DNA of 32,393 nt from a virus: the IMG/VR virus record IMGVR_UViG_3300025030_000312, positions 1 through 32,393 of that record; one strand, written 5' to 3'. The notes under the pieces were generated by a model. It saw only the letters and a list, made by a program, of their open reading frames with translations. It ran no database searches and was not told the origin of the DNA. Position 1 is the first letter of the stretch; every line of letters begins with the position of its first letter. Of this stretch, positions 25,181-32,393 are shown piece by piece. The position numbers were made by a program, and so were the translations under genes.

Positions 25181-26557
25181 ATGGGATGGTTCTTCAAAGA
25201 GAGAGCACATCAGCCTAGTGTGGCTGTGTACTCGACTCCTCCGCGACACACGATTGACTACTCAGGCAAAGAAAACCCCGCAGATAAAATTACGTACACC
25301 GGCATCGGCCAAACGAAATACGCGAGTGGACTGCCTCCTTCCATCTTCGACAACCCGATCACAGCGGTTCGCTCTTATCCGGTGGTCTACTCGGTCATTT
25401 CAGCAATTTCCGACGCCATAGCTGGGTTGAACATCAAGGTCTATCAGCTTAAAGGCGGGCAGCGAACCGAGGCAATGGACCACCCCTTCTACAAAGTTTT
25501 CTCGAACCCCAATCCTTACCAAGGATCGTTCGAGTTCCTCGAAGAACTTGAGCAGGGCCTGGATACTTGCGGGAACGTCTACATCCTGAAGGAACCGGGG
25601 CCAAATGGGGTCGAACTTTACATCCTCAATCCGAAGTACGTCGCGATCCTCCCTGATCCCACCATCAAGGTCAAGGCATACCGCTACTACATCAACGGGC
25701 AGTCTATGGATTTCCCCCCGGAGTCCATCATCCACATCAAGTACAACGACGTGGATGATCCGTACTACGGGATGCCTCCTCTGGCTACTGCGACCGACGT
25801 AATCACTTTTGAGAAGAACCGCATCGCGTTTGCCAATCAGTATTTTGTGAACGGCGCGATTCCGGTTGGGGTCCTTGAGACGGAGCAGGTTCTCGGTGAG
25901 ACTCTCTTGAAGAAACTCAGGAAAGAATGGAGCGGGATTCACCAAGGGGTGAGTAACGCCCACAAAGTGGGGATTCTTCAAGGCGGGTTGAAGTATCGTG
26001 CAGTGTCTTCTCCGATCAAGGATCTGGATTTCCCTGGTTTGAAGAAGATGTCCCGAGAAGACATTTTGGCAATCTTCAAAGTGCCTGAGTCCATTCTTGG
26101 TAATCAGGAAGGTACCGGCGCCAAAGAAGGTAAGGACGCAGTGGTCGCCTTCTGGCGCCAGTGCATTATCCCTAGGCTTCGTAGGATCGAAAGCGGTCTG
26201 AATCGCGGCCTCCAGATCGAGATGTTTGGGCAGGGCACGTTCGTCTTCGAGTTCAATTTGAAAGATGTCGTAGCTTTGCAGGACGACCGTGAGAGCCTGT
26301 CGAAGTACCTCCAGACGCTGGTAGGTAGTTCCATCATGACTGCCAACGAAGCTCGCGCAGTCATAGGCCTGCCTTTAAGTAAGGACCCCACTGCTGACGT
26401 TCTGATGGTCAACAACAGTCAATTCGGGAATGCCTTGATGCCTGTTGGAGACGTAGGAAATCAAGGTGCAGGTTCTAACGACAAGAAGCCTGGAGCAAAA
26501 CCTGGAGGGACCAAACCGGTGAACGGAGAGAAGCCAAAGGCTAAACCTGCGGCTTAA
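25181..26557 (+). CDS. Portal protein, HK97 type
   Basis: A 458-residue protein starting MGWFFKERAHQ at 25181 behind AAAGGACACCAA; an upstream in-frame start lies inside terL. Family landmarks: YSVISAISDAIAGLNIKVY, FEFLEELEQGLDTCGNVYI, IIHIKYND...YGMPPLATA, SAH-like ANQYFVNGAIPVGVL, SREDILAIFKVPESILG and a Pro/Lys-rich tail (PGAKPGGTKPVNGEKPKAKP). It forms the dodecameric DNA gate of the head. Confidence 0.95.
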   Translation: MGWFFKERAHQPSVAVYSTPPRHTIDYSGKENPADKITYTGIGQTKYASGLPPSIFDNPITAVRSYPVVYSVISAISDAIAGLNIKVYQLKGGQRTEAMDHPFYKVFSNPNPYQGSFEFLEELEQGLDTCGNVYILKEPGPNGVELYILNPKYVAILPDPTIKVKAYRYYINGQSMDFPPESIIHIKYNDVDDPYYGMPPLATATDVITFEKNRIAFANQYFVNGAIPVGVLETEQVLGETLLKKLRKEWSGIHQGVSNAHKVGILQGGLKYRAVSSPIKDLDFPGLKKMSREDILAIFKVPESILGNQEGTGAKEGKDAVVAFWRQCIIPRLRRIESGLNRGLQIEMFGQGTFVFEFNLKDVVALQDDRESLSKYLQTLVGSSIMTANEARAVIGLPLSKDPTADVLMVNNSQFGNALMPVGDVGNQGAGSNDKKPGAKPGGTKPVNGEKPKAKPAA

Positions 26558-26559
26558 GT

Positions 26560-26573
26560 ATTCATATCTGAAT
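26560..26573. promoter_or_regulatory. ATTCA-N4-TGAAT site before the HNH gene
   Basis: ATTCATATCTGAAT between portal stop and TTAGGGAGAGG, the ribosome binding site of the HNH gene. Confidence 0.6.
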
Positions 26574-26585
26574 TTAGGGAGAGGT

Positions 26586-27275
26586 ATGCAGGGAGAAAAG
26601 AGGGTTTGTAAAAGGTGTGGTGAGGAGAAGTTGGTTGCCAGTCAGTTTAAACCAAAAGGCCGTTTTTGCTTTGATTGCCTGCACAAAAAAGAAAAAGAGT
26701 GTACCGCTAAGTGGGCAGCAGGACATAAAGAGCACTTACGAGAATATTGTCGAGAGTACTGGGCTGCCCGTCTTGCGGATAATCCAGAATTGAGTGCACA
26801 AAAGAGCGCGAGGCGTAGAGCAGCCAAGTTAAATGCTATAGGAAACTTTTGTGCCGAAGATATAAACCTACTTAGGCAGTTACAGGACGATTCATGTGCG
26901 TACTGCGGTAGTAATCTTGCGGAAAATTGTGCTGCTGACCATATATTTCCAATTTCAAAGTACTTTTATAATGGTCCTGAAAACATACAGTTGCTTTGTA
27001 GGTTTTGTAACTCTAGCAAGAATGATAAAGATCCTTACGAATACGAGAGCAAAATGGGGTTTGTAAGTTCGGAGCGATTAGAAAAGTTGGACGCAATACT
27101 GGCTTTGATTGAGCAGGCACATAGCGGTATGGGCGTGGAGAATTACGAAATATGGCGCCACGACATCAGGAATGAGATTGCTTACGAAAACTCAACAAAT
27201 GGGACATTTGACTATCCACCAGACCCTGCTTACTACGAACCTCGATACACCTACGAGATGTGGGGGCACACATAA
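26586..27275 (+). CDS. Free-standing HNH homing-type endonuclease
   Basis: A 229-residue protein. N-terminal zinc ribbon (C8, C11, C28, C31), a basic linker (YCREYW, QKSARRRAAK), then the HNH/zinc motif: CAYCG (104-108), ADH (H119), N133, CRFCN (138-142), K145. It sits between portal and protease, genes that are normally adjacent, and is A+T-richer than both, so it is probably a mobile insertion. It would cut phages lacking it at this locus. Confidence 0.85.
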   Translation: MQGEKRVCKRCGEEKLVASQFKPKGRFCFDCLHKKEKECTAKWAAGHKEHLREYCREYWAARLADNPELSAQKSARRRAAKLNAIGNFCAEDINLLRQLQDDSCAYCGSNLAENCAADHIFPISKYFYNGPENIQLLCRFCNSSKNDKDPYEYESKMGFVSSERLEKLDAILALIEQAHSGMGVENYEIWRHDIRNEIAYENSTNGTFDYPPDPAYYEPRYTYEMWGHT

Positions 27276-27348
27276 GGTTAAAAACTTATTTTTAAGAATA
27301 ATAACCCAAAAATACCCATATTAGGTGATAGGTACATTAAGGAGAATT

Positions 27349-28329
27349 ATGGAAAATAAAACGTTCAACCTCTTGACCAAATTTGAGGTCAAAGCAGCGA
27401 CATCCCCTCCTCATGATCCTGAGGCGTGTGACACAGGAGATTCCGAAGTAATCAAGATTGCGGGCTACGCTAACTTTGCTGGGGCTGTTGATGAAGGTGC
27501 TCCCCTAGTGGATCTTTCGGGCGATGTGATCGTACCATCAGGGATAGACGTAACGATCTGGAAGAAGAACCCTCAGATTCTCCTTCAGCACAATCGACAA
27601 GCCACCATTGGCAGAGGCATTTCCGTAGTCAAGAAGAAAGACGGTCTTTACATCGAAGCCGAGATCCACAAGGGCGCTATGGACGATGAGGACTTTTACA
27701 GAATCAAGTCCGGGCTCCTCTCCTACTTCTCTGTGGGCTTCCGCACCGTTGCAGCTGAGTACAAAAAAGTCGGAGACCGACAGGTCTACTTCATCACCAA
27801 GTCCCTCCTCCTGGAATGCAGCGTCGTGGGAATCCCATGTTGTAGTGACGCATCCTTCCAAATTATCAAATCCCTCCCTGACGATGGAGGTTTCTACGCG
27901 GGTGAACTAACAGGAAAAATTTGTCCCACCATTGAAAATGAAAACCAAGAACAAAAAGGAGTAGCAATGAAATTGACTATGAAATTCAGGGACACATTGG
28001 GCGAGGAAGAAGCCAAACGCCTTGAGGGACTAGGGCTGGGCGACAAGCTCGATGAATCGGTTGAGGTAGACCCTAAAGCCTATTTTGACACCCAGATCAA
28101 GGCTGCTATGGGCGGTGACAAGATGCGTGGGATGGTTAAGGACATCTGCCGCGAATGCCTCGACGAAATGATGTCTGAGATGAAGAAAGAGGCTCCTACC
28201 GAGACCCCTGAGGAAATCCCGGAAGAGGAAAAAGAGGCGCCCGTTGAAGAGGAACTCAGCGAGGAAGACGTGACCGTCATGAAAGAACTGCTCGCGCAGA
28301 TCGAAGAAATCAAAAAGGCACTCGACTAA
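27349..28329 (+). CDS. Prohead protease fused to scaffold domain
   Basis: A 326-residue protein, start MENKTFNLL behind AAGGAGAATT. Residues ~30-175 are the HK97-type (S78) protease: LLQHNRQATIGRG (His81), LSYFSVGF (Ser128), LLECSVVGIP (Glu156). Residues 207-326 are an acidic, helical extension (EEIPEEEKEAPVEEELSEED) ending in a coiled coil, typical of an internal scaffold. That part can also be made separately (27967). Confidence 0.9.
   Translation: MENKTFNLLTKFEVKAATSPPHDPEACDTGDSEVIKIAGYANFAGAVDEGAPLVDLSGDVIVPSGIDVTIWKKNPQILLQHNRQATIGRGISVVKKKDGLYIEAEIHKGAMDDEDFYRIKSGLLSYFSVGFRTVAAEYKKVGDRQVYFITKSLLLECSVVGIPCCSDASFQIIKSLPDDGGFYAGELTGKICPTIENENQEQKGVAMKLTMKFRDTLGEEEAKRLEGLGLGDKLDESVEVDPKAYFDTQIKAAMGGDKMRGMVKDICRECLDEMMSEMKKEAPTETPEEIPEEEKEAPVEEELSEEDVTVMKELLAQIEEIKKALD
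27967..28329 (+). CDS. Nested scaffold protein from an internal start
   Basis: AAAAAGGAG (27953-27961) stands five bases before an in-frame ATG at 27967, as good as any start in the window, inside the protease gene. The 120-residue product (MKLTMKFRDTLGEEEAKRLE...EIKKALD) is a charged helical scaffold. The arrangement matches lambda C/Nu3, where the scaffold is translated from within the protease gene. Confidence 0.75.
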   Translation: MKLTMKFRDTLGEEEAKRLEGLGLGDKLDESVEVDPKAYFDTQIKAAMGGDKMRGMVKDICRECLDEMMSEMKKEAPTETPEEIPEEEKEAPVEEELSEEDVTVMKELLAQIEEIKKALD

Positions 28330-28361
28330 GAGAGCACAAACCAAACAGGAGATATCCAAAC

Positions 28362-29717
28362 ATGAGTAAAGAAATTCTTGAGCAGCTCCAGGGCGAAGTC
28401 GCCAACCTCACCAAAACTCTGGCTGATAAAGTCAATGCAAGCCAGACTGCAGAAGTCAAAGAACTGGGTGATAAACTGACCGCTCTCCAGGCTCAGATGA
28501 CTGAGAAGCGTCACCAGTTCGCGGTTGACCAGCATGTCACCAAGGAGAAGTCGGTTGAACTCGACCGCAAGATGGATGAGCTGTTTATCGCATCCCACAT
28601 CCTGCGTACCGAATCCGGGCACCTGAATAAAGACGCCTACGGCGCGATCCTCACTATTCCGGAGTACCGGGACGCGATCAAGGCAAGCGGCTTTACCGTC
28701 GATGCCCAGACCACCACGGGTTCCGCTACCGGCCTTGAGTTCATCCCTACCGCTTTCTCCAGCACCCTGAAGGAAGAGATCTGGCTGAAGCTGGAAATCG
28801 CCAACCTGTTCTCCCGCATTAACATGCCTGCCCCGACCTTCGTGATGCCGTTCTCTCCGGGACGTGGCATTGCTAAAGGCGTTGCTGAGGGTGGTGCTCC
28901 GACCAAGGTTAAAGCAAGCACCGCGAAGCTGACCTTCAACAGCCAGAAAATCATGTCCAACATCGAGTTCACCGACGAGTTCGAGCAGGACAGCATCGTG
29001 TCCGTGCTGCCGTTCATCCGCAAGCAACTCATCGACGGCTTCGCGCTCGCTCAGGAAACTATGTCCCTGAACGGTGACAAGAACGACACGCTGCTCGCCA
29101 ACGGCGCCTACGCCTCCGATGACTGCCGTAAACTGGTCGCAGGTATCCGTGCCGACGCCACCAACTCTGCCGCAGGTAACGCCGCTGTTTCGTTCGCCTC
29201 TGGCGGGTTCACAGCGGACAACCTGCGCTCGCTCAGGACCGCTATGGGCAAGTATGGCAAAACTCCCTCGGACCTCGCGATCATCGTCTCGATGGCTGAC
29301 TACAACAAGATGCTGGCTACTGCCTGGAACAGTGGGGCATTCCAGATGCTCTACTCCTATGGCGCTGGCGCTACCCTGCTGACCGGCGAGATGGGTCGCT
29401 TCGACAACATCCCCATCATCGTCTCCGAACTGGTGCCGGTCGCCAACACTGGCTCCACTGCGGACCTCCCGGACGCACTTGGTGGTCTGAACGCTTCTGG
29501 CCTTCACGACTACACCACCGCAGCCAACAACGCCAAGACCACCTGCGTCCTGGTAAACAAGAACGCATACATGTGGGGTGATCGCAATGCCTTCGCACTG
29601 GAGACCTTCCGCAACCCGTTCAACCAGACCCTGAACCTGATCGGTTCGCAGCGCCTCGACTTCCAGAAAGTCCTGACCGCTACTGACCCGACCTGCGCGG
29701 TAGGTATCAACTACTAA
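28362..29717 (+). CDS. Major capsid protein, HK97 fold, with delta domain
   Basis: A 451-residue protein behind CAGGAGATATCCAAAC. Residues 1-~110 are a coiled-coil delta (scaffolding) region (ILEQLQGEVANLTKTLADKV) likely removed by the protease. The rest has HK97 landmarks: TTGSATGLEFIPTAFSSTLKEEI, MPFSPGRGIAKGVAEGG, EFTDEFEQDSIVSVLPFIRKQLIDGFALAQETMSLNGD, WNSGAFQMLY, YMWGDRNAFALETFRNPFNQTLNLIGSQRLDF. Codon choice is noticeably more GC-rich and uniform than in neighbours, as expected of a highly expressed gene. Confidence 0.95.
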   Translation: MSKEILEQLQGEVANLTKTLADKVNASQTAEVKELGDKLTALQAQMTEKRHQFAVDQHVTKEKSVELDRKMDELFIASHILRTESGHLNKDAYGAILTIPEYRDAIKASGFTVDAQTTTGSATGLEFIPTAFSSTLKEEIWLKLEIANLFSRINMPAPTFVMPFSPGRGIAKGVAEGGAPTKVKASTAKLTFNSQKIMSNIEFTDEFEQDSIVSVLPFIRKQLIDGFALAQETMSLNGDKNDTLLANGAYASDDCRKLVAGIRADATNSAAGNAAVSFASGGFTADNLRSLRTAMGKYGKTPSDLAIIVSMADYNKMLATAWNSGAFQMLYSYGAGATLLTGEMGRFDNIPIIVSELVPVANTGSTADLPDALGGLNASGLHDYTTAANNAKTTCVLVNKNAYMWGDRNAFALETFRNPFNQTLNLIGSQRLDFQKVLTATDPTCAVGINY

Positions 29718-29722
29718 AATCT

Positions 29723-29736
29723 ATTCAGATGTGAAT
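29723..29736. promoter_or_regulatory. ATTCA-N4-TGAAT site after the capsid gene
   Basis: ATTCAGATGTGAAT, six bases after the capsid stop codon and directly 5' of a terminator. A binding site here could not be a simple promoter operator. Confidence 0.6.
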
Positions 29737-29766
29737 AGGGCGGGGGCCTTAGCTCCCCCCGCCCTT
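29737..29766 (+). terminator. Terminator or attenuator after the capsid gene
   Basis: GGGCGGGGG ... CCCCCCGCCC TTTCT with a short loop; GC-rich stem and U-run. Since co-oriented head genes continue, it probably sets a high capsid-to-connector mRNA ratio. Confidence 0.75.
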
Positions 29767-29789
29767 TCTCATAGGAATACAGGAGATTT

Positions 29790-30161
29790 ATGGAACTCGC
29801 AGCTAAACAAACCTACAGGGAACCGTCTTTCGAGATTTGGCCTGGTGGCGACACCATCGGCCTGGACATCTCTGAGGAGCACAAAGAGCAGATGCTTGCG
29901 GATTTCCCGCAGAAACTTCGGGTGATCGAAGATGTCGAGGCTTACTTGAAAGAGAAAACTGAAAGGCTCGCAGCAGAGGCCCAGAAGAATATGCAGGAAA
30001 TCCTGGATCAGTATGAAGATGCTGACATCTTCAACCCCAAGCCTATGACTGCCAAAGAAGACGCCTTCGAGAAGGACAAGGATTTTGCCCCAGAGACCAA
30101 AGAGGATGCCCTTGAGATTGAGACTCCGGAAGCCAAGCAGGGCAAGGGCAAGAGGAAATAA
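29790..30161 (+). CDS. Hypothetical 123-residue head-region protein
   Basis: Behind ACAGGAGATTT. N-terminal beta part (YREPSFEIWPGGDTIGLDI), then a long helix (VEAYLKEKTERLAAEAQKNMQEILDQY) and an acidic/basic tail. Lies where phages have head-stabilisation or capsid-decoration genes; no direct evidence for either. Confidence 0.7.
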   Translation: MELAAKQTYREPSFEIWPGGDTIGLDISEEHKEQMLADFPQKLRVIEDVEAYLKEKTERLAAEAQKNMQEILDQYEDADIFNPKPMTAKEDAFEKDKDFAPETKEDALEIETPEAKQGKGKRK

Positions 30162-30164
30162 TCC

Positions 30165-30743
30165 ATGAGCTTTACCACAGTAGAAAATGTAAAGACCTTC
30201 CTGAACCAGGATGTACTCACTACCGCGCAGAACAGCACCATCTCGGCGTTGATTCTTTTGATTGACGGGGTGATCAGCAACTACTGTGGCTGGGCTATGC
30301 TGGCTAAGGACTACACCGCGAAGAAGTTCAACGGCAACGGTGATACCGAGTTGGACTTGGGGGTTTATCCGGTTAATTCGGTGGAAGAAGTTCTGATCTA
30401 CGACGACCTGACCTACGCCGTGTTTGAGGATGTGACTTCCGACATTGTTGCTGCAGATGATGAGGGAGTCCTTCTTTTCACTGACGGAAGCACCGTCTTC
30501 ACCTCAGGCAGAAGGAACATCTCGATAACTTTCAACGCAGGTTTTGCTGAAGAAGGGATGCCAGACGACCTCAAGTACGCGGCATCTTACTTGGTAGCCA
30601 TTGAGTACACCAAGATTGACAAAGAGACTTTGGGCGTATCGGCCCAGAAGTTCAACAATTTGGAAGAGAAGTTCGAAAGCGACGATCTTCCGATGCTAGT
30701 TAAAAGAGTTCTGGATCGCTACCGTAAAATTCTGGTTCTTTAA
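30165..30743 (+). CDS. Head-tail connector (gp6-like adaptor)
   Basis: A 192-residue protein; MSFTTVENVKTFLNQDVLTTAQNSTISALILLIDGVISNYCGW follows the phage gp6-like/phiE125 gp8 connector pattern (N-terminal 'vk.yL.i...D..i..li..a...i..yt.r' helices), then beta strands (NSVEEVLIYDDLTYAVF) and C-terminal helix (LVKRVLDRYRKI). It forms the ring under the portal. Confidence 0.8.
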   Translation: MSFTTVENVKTFLNQDVLTTAQNSTISALILLIDGVISNYCGWAMLAKDYTAKKFNGNGDTELDLGVYPVNSVEEVLIYDDLTYAVFEDVTSDIVAADDEGVLLFTDGSTVFTSGRRNISITFNAGFAEEGMPDDLKYAASYLVAIEYTKIDKETLGVSAQKFNNLEEKFESDDLPMLVKRVLDRYRKILVL

Positions 30744-30756
30744 AGGAGGATCTTGG

Positions 30757-31380
30757 ATGAGCAAATTTGCAGCAAGGTTATCCGCCAGAATCCTGAGAAC
30801 TCGGACAGGGACCATTGATGGAGAGCCTAGGATCACCAATCTGGATCGCAACGAGAGCTTCTACGGCTACGTCGAGATCAACACTCAGGCCACCTCCCCT
30901 GTCGCCCGAATCAAGACCCACAAAGCCTGGTTCATGCCAGATGCCCCTGTGTCAGACGGCGAGCTAATCCTGGATCGTGCCGACGACAAGAAGTACCTGG
31001 TCATGTCGCTGAAGAAGGAAATAGACGGCGGGGTGTGCGCCTACATAGACGGGACGGTTTATTTTGTGAACGTGCTAGCCAACATCGAAAGATTTTCGGC
31101 GCCTAGCAGGAACTCTTTTGGTCGGCCTACTGAAGCTGAAGGTTCGATTGTCGCTTACGACGTACCAATCATGACCTCCTCGATGTCGATGAACGTCAAC
31201 GAACAGAAGGACCAAAACCTCGCCAACGAGAAAATCAAAGTGGTTATCCAGAGCAAAGTTGGGGTCCAGATAAATGACCGGCTGATTTGTGACTCGGGCA
31301 GCGTGTACAAAGTCAACAGCATCAACCGGGACGACCTGGTTGGGCTGTGGGTGCTGCATGTAGATGTGGACGTGCGCTAA
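30757..31380 (+). CDS. Head-closure/neck-type protein
   Basis: A 207-residue protein behind AAAGGAGGATCTTGG. All-beta with LDRADDKKYLVMSLKKEIDGG, VQINDRLICDSGSVYKVNSINRDDLVGLWVLHVDV, the pattern of head-tail stopper proteins (SPP1 gp16/HK97 gp7-like) that close the head. Assignment rests on position and fold pattern. Confidence 0.6.
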   Translation: MSKFAARLSARILRTRTGTIDGEPRITNLDRNESFYGYVEINTQATSPVARIKTHKAWFMPDAPVSDGELILDRADDKKYLVMSLKKEIDGGVCAYIDGTVYFVNVLANIERFSAPSRNSFGRPTEAEGSIVAYDVPIMTSSMSMNVNEQKDQNLANEKIKVVIQSKVGVQINDRLICDSGSVYKVNSINRDDLVGLWVLHVDVDVR

Positions 31381-31979
31381 TGATTACTTCGATCAAGTTC
31401 AAGAAATCCGACCTAGATCGGATCACCCAGAAAATCAAGAAGCTCGAATCCAACGTGATGGACACGAAGAAACTCTTCTACGTGATTGAGCACTACGCGA
31501 AGGCGTACAGGAACGGGGCGGTTCGGGCTATAGGGACCGTCGCAGCTACAACGGACATGGAAGGGGGCGGTCATGCTTACCCAGTCATATCCTTCGAGGG
31601 GCTTACAGCATCACCTGCTGGCGGTTGGGAACCACTCTCACCCAGGGCCATCAACAGCAAGATCAAGCGCGGAGGCAAGGTTACTTTTTGGTACCAGACA
31701 GGGGAAGTCTTTGGGGCGGTGGGACACTCAGTCCAGGTTGGCTCCTACTACTCTGACCGGGTAGCCAAGGTCTTCGCTGGGATTGACGGTGCAAGGGATG
31801 CCGAGGCCCTCAAACATGCGCTGCTCACTGAGTTCGGTGGTGTGAACGAAGAAGGCAAACGAGTTCCTGCCCGAGCCCTCTTTACCATCGCTAACGAGCT
31901 TTTCAAAGCCAAAAGAAACGAAATCGAGAAAGCGGTTATGACCGCAGTTTTAGAGGGAGTCAACTGGGGAGGGGCTTAA
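31380..31979 (+). CDS. Tail-completion/HK97 gp10-like protein
   Basis: A 199-residue protein, ATG overlapping the upstream TAA by one base. Central FWYQTGEVFGAVGHSVQVGSYYSDRVAKVFAG and C-terminal EFGGVNEEGKRVPARALFTIANELFKAKRNEIEKAV resemble the 'E.G....kG.r.PARPF' motif of HK97 gp10/virion morphogenesis proteins at the neck. Confidence 0.7.
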   Translation: MITSIKFKKSDLDRITQKIKKLESNVMDTKKLFYVIEHYAKAYRNGAVRAIGTVAATTDMEGGGHAYPVISFEGLTASPAGGWEPLSPRAINSKIKRGGKVTFWYQTGEVFGAVGHSVQVGSYYSDRVAKVFAGIDGARDAEALKHALLTEFGGVNEEGKRVPARALFTIANELFKAKRNEIEKAVMTAVLEGVNWGGA

Positions 31980-32393
31980 ATGACACTGACCGACGTAGAA
32001 GCGTCCTTCTTCAGGTACCTCTACGAGCAACTCGAAGTGCCTTATGGCATCCGAGTGTTCGAGGACATCACCTTGGAGGAATACGCAGATTTAGAAAAGT
32101 GGGTTGTCATCGAAACCCTGACCAATCCTACTGGCGACCAGCCGAAACAACTCTGGTTCATCCACATGGCTACTCAAAACAACGCCAAGCAGTCGAAAGA
32201 GGTTCTGATTAGGTTGGTCGATCAGGTCATGAAAGTGATCAACAAGGGCACCACAATGGTGGTCTACGACTACGATGACGGACAAGAAATAGGCGGGATG
32301 GAGGTTCAAGAAACCAGCCTCAGCCCTGTAATGCCCCACTTCAGCGGCGGGGCTTTTCGCAGCTTAACAGTCGGCGTAACTTACGTCGCTGAA
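31980..32393 (+). CDS. Tail-terminator-like protein, cut by window edge
   Basis: ATG directly after the upstream TAA; 138 codons visible, still open. MTLTDVEASFFRYLYEQLEVPYGIRVFEDITLEEYADLEKWVVI..., then a helix (SKEVLIRLVDQVMKVIN) and strands (LSPVMPHFSGGAFRSLTVGVTYVAE). Position after a gp10-like gene and this alpha-beta plan match tail-terminator (gpU-like) proteins. Confidence 0.65.
   Translation, partial: MTLTDVEASFFRYLYEQLEVPYGIRVFEDITLEEYADLEKWVVIETLTNPTGDQPKQLWFIHMATQNNAKQSKEVLIRLVDQVMKVINKGTTMVVYDYDDGQEIGGMEVQETSLSPVMPHFSGGAFRSLTVGVTYVAE

Noticed and set aside
28326-29507. A 393-residue minus-strand frame across the capsid gene
   Set aside because: It is the antisense shadow of the strongly supported, codon-biased capsid gene.

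Overview
The window is a stretch of a tailed, temperate bacteriophage genome (HK97-fold head; Caudoviricetes). The evidence is a complete head-assembly run (small and large terminase, portal, prohead protease, major capsid protein, head-tail connectors) plus an integrase, a tRNA-derived attP candidate, and long runs of very short, tightly overlapping genes of unknown function. Genes have strong AAAGGAG-type ribosome binding sites and TTGACA/TATAAT-like promoters, so the host is a bacterium with ordinary sigma-70 signals. The attP core is the 5' half of a tRNA-Gln(CUG) gene. The host genus cannot be read from the sequence. No DNA polymerase, helicase, CI-type repressor, tail-fibre or endolysin gene was recognised, so the genome continues on both sides.

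Layout. (1) Positions 1-9499, minus strand: about 30 small accessory genes in one or a few long operons, many with ATGA/GTGA overlaps, several of them 21-45 residue membrane peptides or zinc ribbons. A promoter near 8.6 kb heads the main run. (2) Positions 9500-11200: a mostly non-coding control region with large hairpins, one minus-strand gene (10235-10663), and seven 24-bp iterons beside an AT-rich stretch (candidate origin). (3) Positions 11199-17946, plus strand: a NUMOD3-type DNA-binding protein, an HExxH protein, an RlmN/Cfr-like radical SAM protein and a chain of small overlapping genes including a Lar-like zinc ribbon and a protein with an SSB-type C-terminal tip. (4) Positions 18006-18849: a PAPS-reductase-like gene whose start codon is followed by 23 copies of a 5-bp repeat that currently puts the body of the gene out of frame, i.e. 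a predicted phase-variable gene in the OFF state. (5) Positions 18852-21735, minus strand: integrase, attP with repeated arm-type sites, and a leftward operon of zinc-binding proteins ending in a possible excisionase. (6) Positions 21820-32393: divergent promoters, then the rightward late operon from a sigma-4-like regulator through terminase and head genes to a tail-terminator-like protein cut by the window edge.

The most unusual feature is a repeated regulatory vocabulary. A palindrome ATTCA-N4-TGAAT occurs a dozen or more times in the centre and right part. In two promoters (integrase and radical SAM operon) it fills the -35/-10 spacer with identical geometry, which strongly suggests an operator. 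A sister palindrome, GTGA-N4-TCAC, is found in the left arm, usually directly upstream of Shine-Dalgarno sequences. A second family of 40-55 nt hairpins with compensatory base changes is scattered through non-coding gaps from 8 to 12.4 kb. Together with the repeat-controlled gene, these suggest a phage with a multi-site (stoperator-like) regulatory network and a stochastic switch.
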